Positions 44,921 to 55,346 of a stretch of 64,000 nucleotides of DNA are shown piece by piece. Location of the stretch: assembly GCA_016716465.1 (NCBI GenBank), contig JADJWH010000004.1, positions 248,001 through 312,000 of the forward strand, read 5' to 3'. The notes beneath the pieces were generated by a model that saw only the letters and a list, made by a program, of their open reading frames with translations, was not told the origin of the DNA and did no database searches. The first letter of the stretch is position 1, and each line of letters begins with the position of its first letter. This DNA comes from Gammaproteobacteria bacterium. GTDB lineage: Bacteria; Pseudomonadota; Gammaproteobacteria; SZUA-140. A program made the position numbers and the translations under genes.

Positions 44921-46506
44921 ACGCAGGATTGCACACCGTCAGGCGCGCCCTGATCAGCGTCTCGGACAAGGATGGCCTGGTGGAATTCGCGCGCGGCCTG
45001 TGCGAATTCGGCGTCGAGATCCTCTCCACCGGCGGCACCGCCCGCCTGCTGGCGGACAACGGCATCCCGGTGACCGAGGTCTCGCAGTACACCGGCTTCC
45101 CGGAGATGATGGACGGGAGGATCAAGACCCTGCACCCGAAGGTCCATGGCGGCCTGCTCGGCCGGCGCGGCGTGGACGACGCTGTGATGGCACGGCACGG
45201 CATCGCACCGATCGACCTGCTGGTGCTGAACCTGTACCCGTTCGAGCGCGTGGCGAGCCGGCCCGACGCGAAGTTCGACGACATCATCGAGAACATCGAT
45301 ATCGGCGGCCCGGCGATGCTGCGCGCGGCGGCCAAGAACTTCGCCTATGTCGCGGTCGCCACCGACCCGGCGCAATACGCCGGCGTGCTCGCCGAACTCG
45401 CCGCCAACGACGGCCGGCTGTCGGCGCGGACCCGCTATTCCCTGGCCGTCGCCGCGTTCAACCGCGTCGCCCAGTACGACGCGCGCATCAGCGACGTGCT
45501 GTCGTCGATCGACGCGCCGGGCGATGCAGGCGCACAGCGCCGCGCGCGGTTCCCGGCCCAGGCCAACGGCAACTTCGTCAAGGTCATGGATCTGCGTTAC
45601 GGCGAGAACCCGCACCAGCAGGCCGCGTTCTACCGCGACCTGTACCCGGCGCCGGGCTCGCTGGCGACATTCGCCCAGTTGCAGGGCAAGGAGCTGAGCT
45701 ACAACAACATCGCCGACGCGGACGCGGCGTGGGAGTGCGTGCGCCAGTTCGACGCGCCGGCCTGCGTTATCGTCAAACATGCCAACCCCTGTGGCGTCGC
45801 CGTCGGCACGGCGCCGGGCGACGCCTACGAACTGGCCTACGCCACCGACCCGACCAGCGCCTTCGGCGGCATCATCGCGTTCAACACGAAGCTGGACGCG
45901 GCGACCGCGCAGACTATCCTCGACCGCCAGTTCGTCGAGGTGCTGATCGCGCCGGAGTATGAGGATGGCGCGCTAGCCTACGCGAAGAAGAAGGCCAACG
46001 TGCGCGTACTGCGCATCCCGGCGGCACCAATATCGAAAGGTTTCATCGACACCAAGCGCGTCGGCTCCGGCCTGCTGATGCAGACCGCCGACGACCGCGT
46101 GGTGACCCGCGACGAGTTGAAGGTGGTGACGAAGCTGGCGCCGACCGAGGCGCAGCTCGCCGACCTGCTGTTCGCGTGGAAGGTGGCGAAGTTCGTCAAG
46201 TCGAACGCGATCGTCTACGCGAAGGACCGGCGTACGATCGGCGTCGGCGCCGGCCAGATGAGCCGCGTCTACTCAGCGCGCATCGCCGGGATCAAGGCGC
46301 ACGACGCCGGGCTGGCGGTGGCAGGCTCGGTGATGGCGTCGGACGCCTTCTTCCCGTTCCGCGACGGCATCGACGCCGCAGCGGAGGCCGGGATCAAGGC
46401 GGTGATCCAGCCCGGCGGTTCCATGCGCGACGCGGAAGTCATTGCCGCCGCCGACGAGCACGACATCGCCATGGTGTTCACCGGCGTGCGGCACTTCCGG
46501 CACTAA
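44917..46506 (+). CDS. purH: Bifunctional AICAR transformylase/IMP cyclohydrolase PurH
   Basis: PurH carries out the last two steps to IMP. The start MNAGLHTVRRALISVSDK gives 529 residues, identical to the E. coli length. The N-terminal cyclohydrolase has STGGTARLL and GGLLGRRG; the C-terminal transformylase has LRYGENPHQQAA, VKHANPCGVA and the late QPGGSMRD. The following purD is displaced by 6.3 kb of surface-protein genes. Confidence 0.97.
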   Translation: MNAGLHTVRRALISVSDKDGLVEFARGLCEFGVEILSTGGTARLLADNGIPVTEVSQYTGFPEMMDGRIKTLHPKVHGGLLGRRGVDDAVMARHGIAPIDLLVLNLYPFERVASRPDAKFDDIIENIDIGGPAMLRAAAKNFAYVAVATDPAQYAGVLAELAANDGRLSARTRYSLAVAAFNRVAQYDARISDVLSSIDAPGDAGAQRRARFPAQANGNFVKVMDLRYGENPHQQAAFYRDLYPAPGSLATFAQLQGKELSYNNIADADAAWECVRQFDAPACVIVKHANPCGVAVGTAPGDAYELAYATDPTSAFGGIIAFNTKLDAATAQTILDRQFVEVLIAPEYEDGALAYAKKKANVRVLRIPAAPISKGFIDTKRVGSGLLMQTADDRVVTRDELKVVTKLAPTEAQLADLLFAWKVAKFVKSNAIVYAKDRRTIGVGAGQMSRVYSARIAGIKAHDAGLAVAGSVMASDAFFPFRDGIDAAAEAGIKAVIQPGGSMRDAEVIAAADEHDIAMVFTGVRHFRH

Positions 46507-46519
46507 ATACTGCCCGATG

Positions 46520-46548
46520 AAGGGGACAGATTTAAAATCTGTCCCCTT
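46520..46548. repeat. Palindromic repeat R5
   Basis: A perfect palindrome with 14-bp arms (left AAGGGGACAGATTT) around a central A, starting 13 bp after purH. Its centre holds the stop codon (46532-46534) of the minus-strand beta-propeller gene. Confidence 0.92.
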
Positions 46549-48700
46549 GCTTCAACAATCCGTCCCCGCTGATCCGCCTCCACCAAGCCAGCGCCAGCAA
46601 CAACAGCATGGCCGCGTCCATACCGCCCACGCTGTTGCGGTCCGTGCCCGTATCCGAAGTGAAGGAATAGATGCCGACGATCCCGCTGGTCTGGTTGCCG
46701 GCAACGTCGAGCGCGAGTACCCGCAGGACCGAGCCGGTGGAGATCGGGATAGGGTCTGTGTAACGTGTGGTCCGCGGGATGACATTGCCGTCCTCGTCCG
46801 TGATGTTGCCGTCGGATGGCGTGCTGTTGTCGAGGGTGTAATACATGTCCACGCAGCCCGAACCGGTGCCGTCGTTGCAGCTCAGCGTCACGGCGATGGG
46901 CCCGGCGTAATTACCCGCCGCATGCGAGACGCCGACGGCCGGACCCGAGAGGTCGACCTGATACAGCACGGTCTGCGTCGCCTCTTGGTTGCCGGCGTCG
47001 TCCCGCGAGAAATATTTCAGCGTGACCGTGCCGGCGAGATGCAGCAGCGGGTCCACCTCGTCCGGATCGATGTCCGCCGGCGGAAACAGTCCGGCGAGAG
47101 AGATCGCTTCGGTGTAGGCCGTGGATGCCGTGGTCGGCTCGGTACCGTCGAGGGTGTAATAGGTAGTGCACCCGAGCGCGATATTGTCGTCGGCGCAGCT
47201 CAGCTCGACCTCCCCGATGTCGGCGCTGCCGTAGAGCGCGCCGGGCAGGGAATTGACGGTGACCGGGGAGCTGGTGTCGATCGCATAGACCGTGGTGTTC
47301 TCCACCTCGCGGTTTCCGTCCGCGTCAACGGAGAAATATCTGAGCGTGGTGTCACCGGTGATCGCGACATCCACCGGCGCGGTATAGCTGACCGGCGTCA
47401 CCGGGTCGCTGCCGTCGGTGGTGTAGTAGATCTCGGCGCAGCCCGCGCCCGCGCGGTCGACGCAGGTGAGCGTGACCTGGGACAGGGAGGTATAGCCACC
47501 GCCCTCCGTGTCGACCGTCGTGAGCGGCGCTGCGATGCCGAAGGCGGCGAGTCCGACAAGATCCGTCGCGCCGATGCGGGTGAAGTCGCCGCCCGCGTAC
47601 AAGGCGGATCCGTCCACGGAGGCGATCAGAAAATCCACCGAGGTGATCGCGCTGTCGAACCCCGGATCCCAGGCAATGGTGTCCGCGCTATCGATATCGG
47701 CACGGAAGCCGGCGATGCGGTTGCGGGGAGTCACGCCATTGACGGCGGCGAACGCGCCGCCGGCATAGAGGCGCGCACCGTCACTGGACAGCGAGAGCGC
47801 GTGCACCGGGCCGTCGACATCCGGATTCCAGGCCAGGGCCATATCGCTGTCGATGCCGGTATCGAGCGCGGCGAGATTGTTGCGCGCCGCGCCGCCGATC
47901 TGGCCGAAATCCCCGCCCGCGTACAGCGTGGCCCCCGCGAGGGCGAGGGCGTGAACCGTTCCGTCCACCGGAGCGGGATTCCAGCCCGCCGCCTTGGCAT
48001 TCACGGTCTGCAGGGCGGCAAGTCCCGGGCGCGGCTGCGCGCCGATAACGGTGAAATCGCCGCCGGCATAGAGTGTGGCGCCATCGCTCGACAGGGCCAG
48101 CGCGCGCACGCTGCCGTCGGCGCCGGGATCCCACGGCAGCACCGCGCCGGTGGTGGTGTTCACGCTCGCGATGTGATTGCGCGCAACGCCGCCGACCGTG
48201 GTGAAATCCCCGCCGATGTACAGCGTACGGCCGTCGGGCGCGAGCGCCAGCGCGCGGATGCTGCCGTTCACGTCGCCTTCGCCGTTCGCATTCCAGGTCG
48301 GGATCACGGCGCCGCTCGCGATGCTCAGGGCCGCGAGACGTCCGCGCGCCACCGCGCCGATCAGGGTGAAGTCGCCGCCGATATACAGGCTGGCGCCGTT
48401 GGTGGAAACCGCCAGCGCGCGCACCGTCGCATCCATCTGCGGCGCCCAGGTCGCGACCGGCTGGTTCTGCGCGAGGGTGATCTTCGCGAGACGCGGGAAC
48501 GAAGAACCGTTGACGGTGGTGAATGCACCGCCGAGATAGAAGAAGCCGTTGCTGATCGCCCCGGCCAGGACCGTATCGTTCACCTGCACGAAGTCGGTGT
48601 CGGGGATGTCCGAGGCACGACCGGCCTGCGACGCGCACAAGACCGCCGCCAGCAGCGCGGCCGCACGGCGCCACCCCCCGGGCTCAGCGCGCGGCGCCAT
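46532..48700 (-). CDS. Exported beta-propeller/CHB_HEX_C protein with C-terminal anchor
   Basis: The 722-residue protein has an N-terminal signal (LLAAVLCASQAGRAS). Seven repeats follow, each centred on Y-(L/I/A)-GG-(D/A)-F with R-x-x-L/I-A between, matching a delta-60/DUF5122-like propeller over about residues 30-385. Three chitobiase C-terminal-like Ig domains follow, each containing YYT-(T/L)-D (about 395-650). The C-terminus has GGMDAAMLLLLALAWWRR, a hydrophobic sorting-type tail, then residues encoded by repeat R5. It overlaps the next paralogue by 17 bp, suggesting an operon. Function is not known; surface adhesion or polysaccharide contact is a guess. Confidence 0.82.
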   Translation of the reverse strand: MAPRAEPGGWRRAAALLAAVLCASQAGRASDIPDTDFVQVNDTVLAGAISNGFFYLGGAFTTVNGSSFPRLAKITLAQNQPVATWAPQMDATVRALAVSTNGASLYIGGDFTLIGAVARGRLAALSIASGAVIPTWNANGEGDVNGSIRALALAPDGRTLYIGGDFTTVGGVARNHIASVNTTTGAVLPWDPGADGSVRALALSSDGATLYAGGDFTVIGAQPRPGLAALQTVNAKAAGWNPAPVDGTVHALALAGATLYAGGDFGQIGGAARNNLAALDTGIDSDMALAWNPDVDGPVHALSLSSDGARLYAGGAFAAVNGVTPRNRIAGFRADIDSADTIAWDPGFDSAITSVDFLIASVDGSALYAGGDFTRIGATDLVGLAAFGIAAPLTTVDTEGGGYTSLSQVTLTCVDRAGAGCAEIYYTTDGSDPVTPVSYTAPVDVAITGDTTLRYFSVDADGNREVENTTVYAIDTSSPVTVNSLPGALYGSADIGEVELSCADDNIALGCTTYYTLDGTEPTTASTAYTEAISLAGLFPPADIDPDEVDPLLHLAGTVTLKYFSRDDAGNQEATQTVLYQVDLSGPAVGVSHAAGNYAGPIAVTLSCNDGTGSGCVDMYYTLDNSTPSDGNITDEDGNVIPRTTRYTDPIPISTGSVLRVLALDVAGNQTSGIVGIYSFTSDTGTDRNSVGGMDAAMLLLLALAWWRRISGDGLLKQGDRF

Positions 48701-51700
48701 GCGTTCTCCCGCGCGCGGCTTGCAGCAGCAGCCCGGTCATCAGCGCCAGCAGCGCGTACGCGTCGAACGCGCCAACCTTGCCGCGGTTGATGGCATACTC
48801 CTCGCGCTTGATGCCCTCGGCGTTGCCGGCAACGTCGACGGAAAAAAACTTCAGCACCACCGTGTCGCTGATCGTGATGGGGCTTGTGTAAAGCGTGGAC
48901 GTGACGGTTGGCTGGCTGCCATCGAGCGTGTAATACGTCGCGGCGCAGCCGGTGCCGGCGCCGTCGTCGCAGCTCAGGGTGACCTCGAGAGTGCTGGAAT
49001 CGAACACCCCCGTGGTCGGGCTGGCCCGCGTCAGCGGAGGTGCGAGTTCCACGCTATAGGTCTCGGTCTGCACCACGCCGGCATTTCCGGCGTTGTCGAC
49101 TGCGAAGAATTTGAGTACCAGATCGGCGTTCAGGGGAATCCGGTCGGCATAGACCGTCGACGCGGTGGTCGGTTCCGAGCCGTCCAGCGTGTAATAGATC
49201 GTCGCGCAGCCGGAGCCATCGCCGTCGTCGCAGACCAGTGTGATGGGCACCGCCGTCACGCTGTTGTACAAGCCGCTGGCGGGCGTCGCCGTGGTCACCG
49301 GCACGGCCTGCTCCGGCGGCAGGGCCGCGAGCGCAGCCAGCCCCCGGCGCGCGCCGCCGTCGATGGTGGCGAAGGTCCCGCCCGCGTACAGGGTAAATTC
49401 GTCCCCGGCCGTATCATTGACCATGCTGAGCGTACTCACCGCCGCATCGGCGGTGACGATCCAACCGGCGTCCGCCGCCGCATCCGCGATGGCGAGCGCG
49501 GCGAGCCGGCCGCGCGCCACGCCGGCGGCCGTGGTGAAATCGCCGCCCACGTAGAGCAAGGTGCGATCGAACGAGAGCGCCATGGCGCTCACGGCGCCGT
49601 CGAGTTGCGGGTTCCACACCCGCGGCGCATCGGTCGCCGGATCCAGTGCCACCACCCCGACCTGGGAGGCGCCCCCGACCGAGGTAAAATCCCCCCCCGC
49701 GTACAACACACCGCTGTCCGCGATATAGGTCAGGGCGCGCACCGCGCCGTCGTCGATCTGCGGTGACCAGTCGAGGATCTCCGGCACGCTCATGTCGAAT
49801 GCGGCGACGCGCTCGCGTGCCTCGCCGTCGATCTCCGTGAAGTCGCCCGCGACATACAAGGTGAAACCCTCGGCCGTCAGCGCGTAGACACCCGCGCCGT
49901 CGGCGGGCGACGGGTTCCAGGAGGTCGCGATGCCGTTGCCGAGGGATACCTCACCCAGCCAATTGCGCGCGAGGCCGCCCACGGTGGCAAACGTCCCGCC
50001 GACGTATAGGGTGCCGCCACCGCCCGAAGGCGCGAGTGCGTACACCGTGCCGTCGGCGCCCGGATTCCATGCCGTGGCGGCGCCGGTGGCGCTGCTCAAT
50101 GCCGCCAGACGATTGCGCGACTGACCCGCGATCGCGCTGAACTCGCCGCCCGCGTAGAGCGCGCCGCCGGCGCCCAGCAACAGCGCGCGCACCGCGTCAT
50201 TCGCGTCCGGATCCCAGTCGGTGGCCGCGCCGGTGGCGAGATCGAGCGCGGCGAGATTGCGTCGCGTCACGCCATTGACCGAAGAGAATGCGCCGCCCGC
50301 GTACAGCGTGCCGCCGTTGAGGGCGAGCGCCTCGACCATCCCGCCCGCGCCCGGGTCCCAGACGGGATCCGTGATCGCGCCGGTAACGGCAGTATCGAGC
50401 GCGGCCAGGCGGTTGCGCCCGAGCCCGCCCATCGCGGTGAACTCGCCGCCCGCGTACAGCCTTGTGCCGTTCAGCTGCAGGACACGCACCGCGCCGTTCG
50501 CGGACGGGTTCCACGCCGTCGCCGTCCCGCCCGCCGCGTCGAGCGCCGCGATGCGGTCGCGCGCCGCGCCGCCGATCTGCGTGAACTCGCCGCCCGCGTA
50601 CACCGTCGCGCCGGCGAGCGCCAGCGCGCGCACCGCGCCATCGGCGGACGGGTTCCATGCCGTCGCCGTCCCGCCCGCCGCGTCGAGCGCCGCGATGCGG
50701 TCGCGCGCCGCGCCGCCGATCTGCGTGAACTCGCCGCCCGCGTACACCGTCGCGCCGGCGAGCGCCAGCGCGCGCACCGCGCCATCGGCGGACGGGTTCC
50801 ATGCCGTCGCCGTCCCGCCCGCCGCGTCGAGCGCCGCGATGCGGTCACGCGCCGCGCCGCCGATCTGCGTGAACTCGCCGCCCGCGTACACGACGGCGCC
50901 ATCGACCAGCAGCGTTGACACCGCAGCATCGGCGGCCGGATTCCAGGCGCTTACCGTCCCGCCCGCCGCGTCGAGCGCGGCGATGCGGTTGCGTCCGGCG
51001 GCGCCGACCTGCGTGAACTCGCCACCGACATACAACACACCACCGGCCAGTGCGAGCGCGCGCACCGCGCCGTCTGTCTCCGGCGCCCATGCGGTCACCG
51101 CCCCGGACGCGTCGATCCGCGCGAGGTTGGCCCGCGCCTGATCACCGACCCGGCTGAACTCGCCGCCGATGAACCAGCCGCCGCCATCGGCCACCACCGC
51201 GTGCACGGGTCCGTTGACGCGCGGGAAATCCGTGTCTGCGACTCCGGCGCCGCCGGCATCCAGCGCGATCCCGGCGCCGGTCGCCGGCCCCACGTAATCG
51301 AAGGCCCCGCCCAGATACAGGATTACATTGCGCCGGATCTCGCCGTTCAGGACATCGAATTCGCCGCCCGCGTACAATCGTTCACCGCTCAGCGCCAGGG
51401 CACGCACGCCTGCAGCGCCCGCGTCACCGGCTCCCGAGTCCCAGGCGGGATCGACGATGCCGCTGGTCACGGCGGTATCAAGTTTGGCGATGCGGTTGCG
51501 GGCAAGGCCACCGATAGTGCCGAAGTCGCCACCGGCATAGAGGCTGGTCCCGCTCAGCGCCAGGGCCCGCACGGCGGAATCCGCGCCAGGATTCCAGGCC
51601 GTCACCGCGCCGGTGGTGGCGTTGACCCCCGCGATGCGTTGGCGCGCTGCGCCGCCAACCTGGGTGAAATCGCCGCCGACGTACAGCAGGCCGGCGCCGG

Positions 51701-52544
51701 CCGCCAGGGCGCGTACCGGAGCGTCGGCATCCGGATTCCAGTCACTGACCAGGGTACCGGGGAGGTTGAACGAGGCCAGCCGGTGGCGGACGGCGCCGCC
51801 GATCTGTGTGAAATCTCCGCCGACGTAGAGCGCGCCGGCGCCCAGTAACAGCGCGCGCACGGGGGCGTCGGCGGCCGGATTCCACGCGTTCGCGACGGCA
51901 GTGGACACATCAAGCGCCGCCAGGCGACCGCGACCGGCAGCGGCGATGACAGTGAATTCGCCGCCGACATACAGGGTGCTGCCATCGATCAGCAAGGCCT
52001 GCACCGGGGCATCCGGATCCGGCGCCCACGTCGAGTCCACCGCCCCGGTGGCGGCATTGACCGCGGCGAGGCGCGAACGCGGCGTGCCGGCGATGGCCGT
52101 GAACTCCCCCCCCACGAACAGGGCGTCCCCTCTCAGGGCGAGCGCGCGCACCGCGCCGTTGGTGGCCGGCGCCCATCCCGTCACATTCCCGAGCGCGTCG
52201 ATGTGCGCGAGATTGTCCCGCGGCAACCCACCCACCGCACTGAACTCCCCGCCAAGGTAACAACCGCCCGCGCCATCCGAGATCACGACGTGCACCGGAC
52301 CGTTCACGCGCGGCAGACCGTCGGTGGCGACACCCGCCCCGGCCGTGGCACCGAAAAACCACGTGTTCAGATTGCCGCTCGCCACGCTGGTGTACACCGG
52401 TCCATTGGCGACCCAAACCTCGTCGCGCAGATCGACGGCGGCGCCCGTGGTGGCCAGCAGCACACCGATCAGTGCAGCGAAGACCTGCACCGCCTTACCG
52501 GTGAAGGGACGCGGGGTGACGGGTTTCCTGAACGATTTCGGCAT
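48684..52544 (-). CDS. Giant beta-propeller/CHB_HEX_C surface protein with near-identical internal repeats
   Basis: This 1286-residue paralogue of the downstream gene has a signal segment (VFAALIGVLLATTGAA) and 21 repeats of about 48 residues with (Y/F)-x-(G/A)-G-(E/D/A/T)-F motifs. That is exactly three times the seven in its partner, which would fit three seven-bladed propellers. Three consecutive units (about 50470-50900) are almost identical in DNA. A second copy of the opening module begins near residue 420 (FPRVNGPVHAVV). Two chitobiase C-terminal-like Ig domains (GSGCATIYYTLDGSEPT and GTGCAATYYTLDGSQPT) and a hydrophobic C-terminus with basic end follow. Function unknown. Confidence 0.82.
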   Translation of the reverse strand: MPKSFRKPVTPRPFTGKAVQVFAALIGVLLATTGAAVDLRDEVWVANGPVYTSVASGNLNTWFFGATAGAGVATDGLPRVNGPVHVVISDGAGGCYLGGEFSAVGGLPRDNLAHIDALGNVTGWAPATNGAVRALALRGDALFVGGEFTAIAGTPRSRLAAVNAATGAVDSTWAPDPDAPVQALLIDGSTLYVGGEFTVIAAAGRGRLAALDVSTAVANAWNPAADAPVRALLLGAGALYVGGDFTQIGGAVRHRLASFNLPGTLVSDWNPDADAPVRALAAGAGLLYVGGDFTQVGGAARQRIAGVNATTGAVTAWNPGADSAVRALALSGTSLYAGGDFGTIGGLARNRIAKLDTAVTSGIVDPAWDSGAGDAGAAGVRALALSGERLYAGGEFDVLNGEIRRNVILYLGGAFDYVGPATGAGIALDAGGAGVADTDFPRVNGPVHAVVADGGGWFIGGEFSRVGDQARANLARIDASGAVTAWAPETDGAVRALALAGGVLYVGGEFTQVGAAGRNRIAALDAAGGTVSAWNPAADAAVSTLLVDGAVVYAGGEFTQIGGAARDRIAALDAAGGTATAWNPSADGAVRALALAGATVYAGGEFTQIGGAARDRIAALDAAGGTATAWNPSADGAVRALALAGATVYAGGEFTQIGGAARDRIAALDAAGGTATAWNPSANGAVRVLQLNGTRLYAGGEFTAMGGLGRNRLAALDTAVTGAITDPVWDPGAGGMVEALALNGGTLYAGGAFSSVNGVTRRNLAALDLATGAATDWDPDANDAVRALLLGAGGALYAGGEFSAIAGQSRNRLAALSSATGAATAWNPGADGTVYALAPSGGGGTLYVGGTFATVGGLARNWLGEVSLGNGIATSWNPSPADGAGVYALTAEGFTLYVAGDFTEIDGEARERVAAFDMSVPEILDWSPQIDDGAVRALTYIADSGVLYAGGDFTSVGGASQVGVVALDPATDAPRVWNPQLDGAVSAMALSFDRTLLYVGGDFTTAAGVARGRLAALAIADAAADAGWIVTADAAVSTLSMVNDTAGDEFTLYAGGTFATIDGGARRGLAALAALPPEQAVPVTTATPASGLYNSVTAVPITLVCDDGDGSGCATIYYTLDGSEPTTASTVYADRIPLNADLVLKFFAVDNAGNAGVVQTETYSVELAPPLTRASPTTGVFDSSTLEVTLSCDDGAGTGCAATYYTLDGSQPTVTSTLYTSPITISDTVVLKFFSVDVAGNAEGIKREEYAINRGKVGAFDAYALLALMTGLLLQAARGRTHGAAR
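50437..50900 (-). repeat. 144-bp tandem coding repeats
   Basis: Units begin at 50437, 50581, 50725 and 50869, exactly 144 bp apart. The segments from about 50509 to 50890 differ at only a few bases between copies, whereas units elsewhere in the gene are diverged. All are in frame and encode one 48-residue propeller repeat each. This indicates recent expansion or ongoing homogenisation. Confidence 0.92.
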
Positions 52545-52659
52545 GCGACATCATTGCCGTGAGGTGGATGCGGGAATGGAAAATACAGTCCCATCATACG
52601 CCGATTTCATAGCTGGCTCAACGAATTAAGGGGCGACCAGGACGCGCTTGATGTGCGGC

Positions 52660-52717
52660 GGGGGCAGATTGGACATCTGTCCCTGCCCGATGGGGACGGA
52701 TCGCTAAATCCGTCCCC
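52660..52717. repeat. Palindromic repeat R6 (two copies)
   Basis: An imperfect GGGGGCAGATT-type palindrome (52660-52686) is followed by a GGGGACGGAT-type copy (52692-52717). They lie between the divergent propeller gene and purD, so the 6-kb propeller module is bracketed by R5 and R6. The remaining gap holds no gene. Confidence 0.82.
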
Positions 52718-52796
52718 GGGATGACCCGTCCGCGCCGGATACGGTATCCTGTACGCCCTGAAATCATTACAAACGACCAGCAGGCCGAGACACCCG

Positions 52797-54089
<1,293 letters not shown>

Positions 54090-54243
54090 GACTCGAACAG
54101 ACGCGTCCCGCACGGGCGGTGACCGGGGATTTCAGGAGATGCGCCGCCTGCGCGCAAACAGGCCTTGATTGCGCGCGAGTTTCGGCGCGAAAAGGATCCG
54201 GCCCCGATACCAGTTCCGAAAACCATTCAACGAGGACCATTCC

Positions 54244-54753
54244 ATGAGCAAGACCTTCGTCGCCATTCTGATGGGTTCCGACAGCGACCTGCCCGTCATG
54301 CAGAATACGCTGGACACCCTCAGGAAGCTGCAGATCCCGTTCGAGGTGCGCGTCACCTCGGCCCACCGCACGCCGAAGGAGACGCATGACTACGTCAGCG
54401 AGGCCGACCAACGCGGCTGCGCGGTGTTTATCTGTGCCGCCGGCCTGGCCGCGCACCTCGCCGGCGCCGTATCGGCGATCACGGTCAAGCCGGTGGTCGG
54501 CGTGCCGCTGGACGCCGGCCCGCTGAAGGGCATGGACTCCCTGCTCTCCACCGTGCAGATGCCGGGCGGCATCCCGGTCGCCTGCGTGGCCATCGGCTCG
54601 GCCGGCGCGCGGAACGCCGCCTATCTCGCCGCGCAGATGATCGCCCTGTCCGATACCGCGCTCGCCGCGCGCCTGCGGCAGGAGCGCGCCGACAACGCCA
54701 GGTCGATACTCGCGAAGAACGCGGCCCTGCAGGAACAGCTGCAGGCGAAATAA
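54244..54753 (+). CDS. purE: N5-carboxyaminoimidazole ribonucleotide mutase PurE
   Basis: The 169-residue class I PurE interconverts N5-CAIR and CAIR. MGSDSDLPVM, VTSAHRTPKE and the PVVGVPLDAGPLKGMDSLLS and MPGGIPVA segments are complete. The start at 54244 matches family N-termini (MSKTFVAIL); an in-frame extension to 54169 is not protein-like. No purK is in the window. Confidence 0.96.
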   Translation: MSKTFVAILMGSDSDLPVMQNTLDTLRKLQIPFEVRVTSAHRTPKETHDYVSEADQRGCAVFICAAGLAAHLAGAVSAITVKPVVGVPLDAGPLKGMDSLLSTVQMPGGIPVACVAIGSAGARNAAYLAAQMIALSDTALAARLRQERADNARSILAKNAALQEQLQAK

Positions 54754-54775
54754 TCCCGCGGAACCGGACACGCCG

Positions 54776-55336
54776 ATGAGCGGAGACTGGCAACTGCGCG
54801 CGGCCGTGCGCTGCATTCGCGGCGGCGGCATCGTCGCCTATCCCACCGAGGCGGTGTATGGCCTCGGCTGCGATCCGCTCGCCGGCGAGACGGTATTCCG
54901 CCTGCTCGACATCAAGCAGCGGCCGCTCGCGCAGGGCCTGATCCTGATCGGGGCGGACTTCTCCCAGCTCGCGCCCTACGTCGGCCCCGTGCCCGCGTCC
55001 GTCATGCAACGCGTCCGCGCCACCTGGCCCGGCCCCGTCACCTGGCTGCTGCCGGTGTCACCGGGCGTGCCGTACTGGCTGCGCGGCGCGCATCCGACCA
55101 TCGCCGTGCGCGTGACCGCGCACCCGATCGCCGCCGCGTTGTGCCGTGCCGTCGGCCATGCCCTGGTCTCCACCAGCGCCAATCGCCATCGCCGGCCGGC
55201 GGCGCGTACGGCCCTGCAGGTCGAACGCCGCCTCGGCGCCGAACTCGACTATGTCCTGAACGGAAAGGTCGGCGCGCGGAAACGGCCGAGCGAGATCCGG
55301 GATGCGCTCACTGGACACGTCGTCCGGCCAGGTTAA
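54776..55336 (+). CDS. tsaC: Threonylcarbamoyl-AMP synthase TsaC (YrdC/Sua5)
   Basis: TsaC makes threonylcarbamoyl-AMP for the t6A modification of ANN-decoding tRNAs. The 186-residue protein has GGGIVAYPTEAVYGLGCDPL near the N-terminus, KQRPLAQGLIL and TSANRHRRPA, the single-domain YrdC pattern. It follows purE by 22 bp, and repeat R7 begins 11 bp after its stop. Confidence 0.95.
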   Translation: MSGDWQLRAAVRCIRGGGIVAYPTEAVYGLGCDPLAGETVFRLLDIKQRPLAQGLILIGADFSQLAPYVGPVPASVMQRVRATWPGPVTWLLPVSPGVPYWLRGAHPTIAVRVTAHPIAAALCRAVGHALVSTSANRHRRPAARTALQVERRLGAELDYVLNGKVGARKRPSEIRDALTGHVVRPG

Positions 55337-55346
55337 GATCTAGCCG

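Noticed and set aside
46442..48790. 782-codon frame antisense to the 722-residue propeller gene
   Set aside because: Only the minus-strand frame has a signal peptide, regular repeats and Ig-domain signatures.
50437..50900. Regular 144-bp spacing considered as a CRISPR-like array
   Set aside because: The repeats are contiguous, coding and without unique spacers, and no cas genes are near.
50221..51141. 306-codon repetitive frame on the plus strand inside the propeller gene
   Set aside because: It is the mirror image of the in-frame 144-bp repeats of the minus-strand gene.
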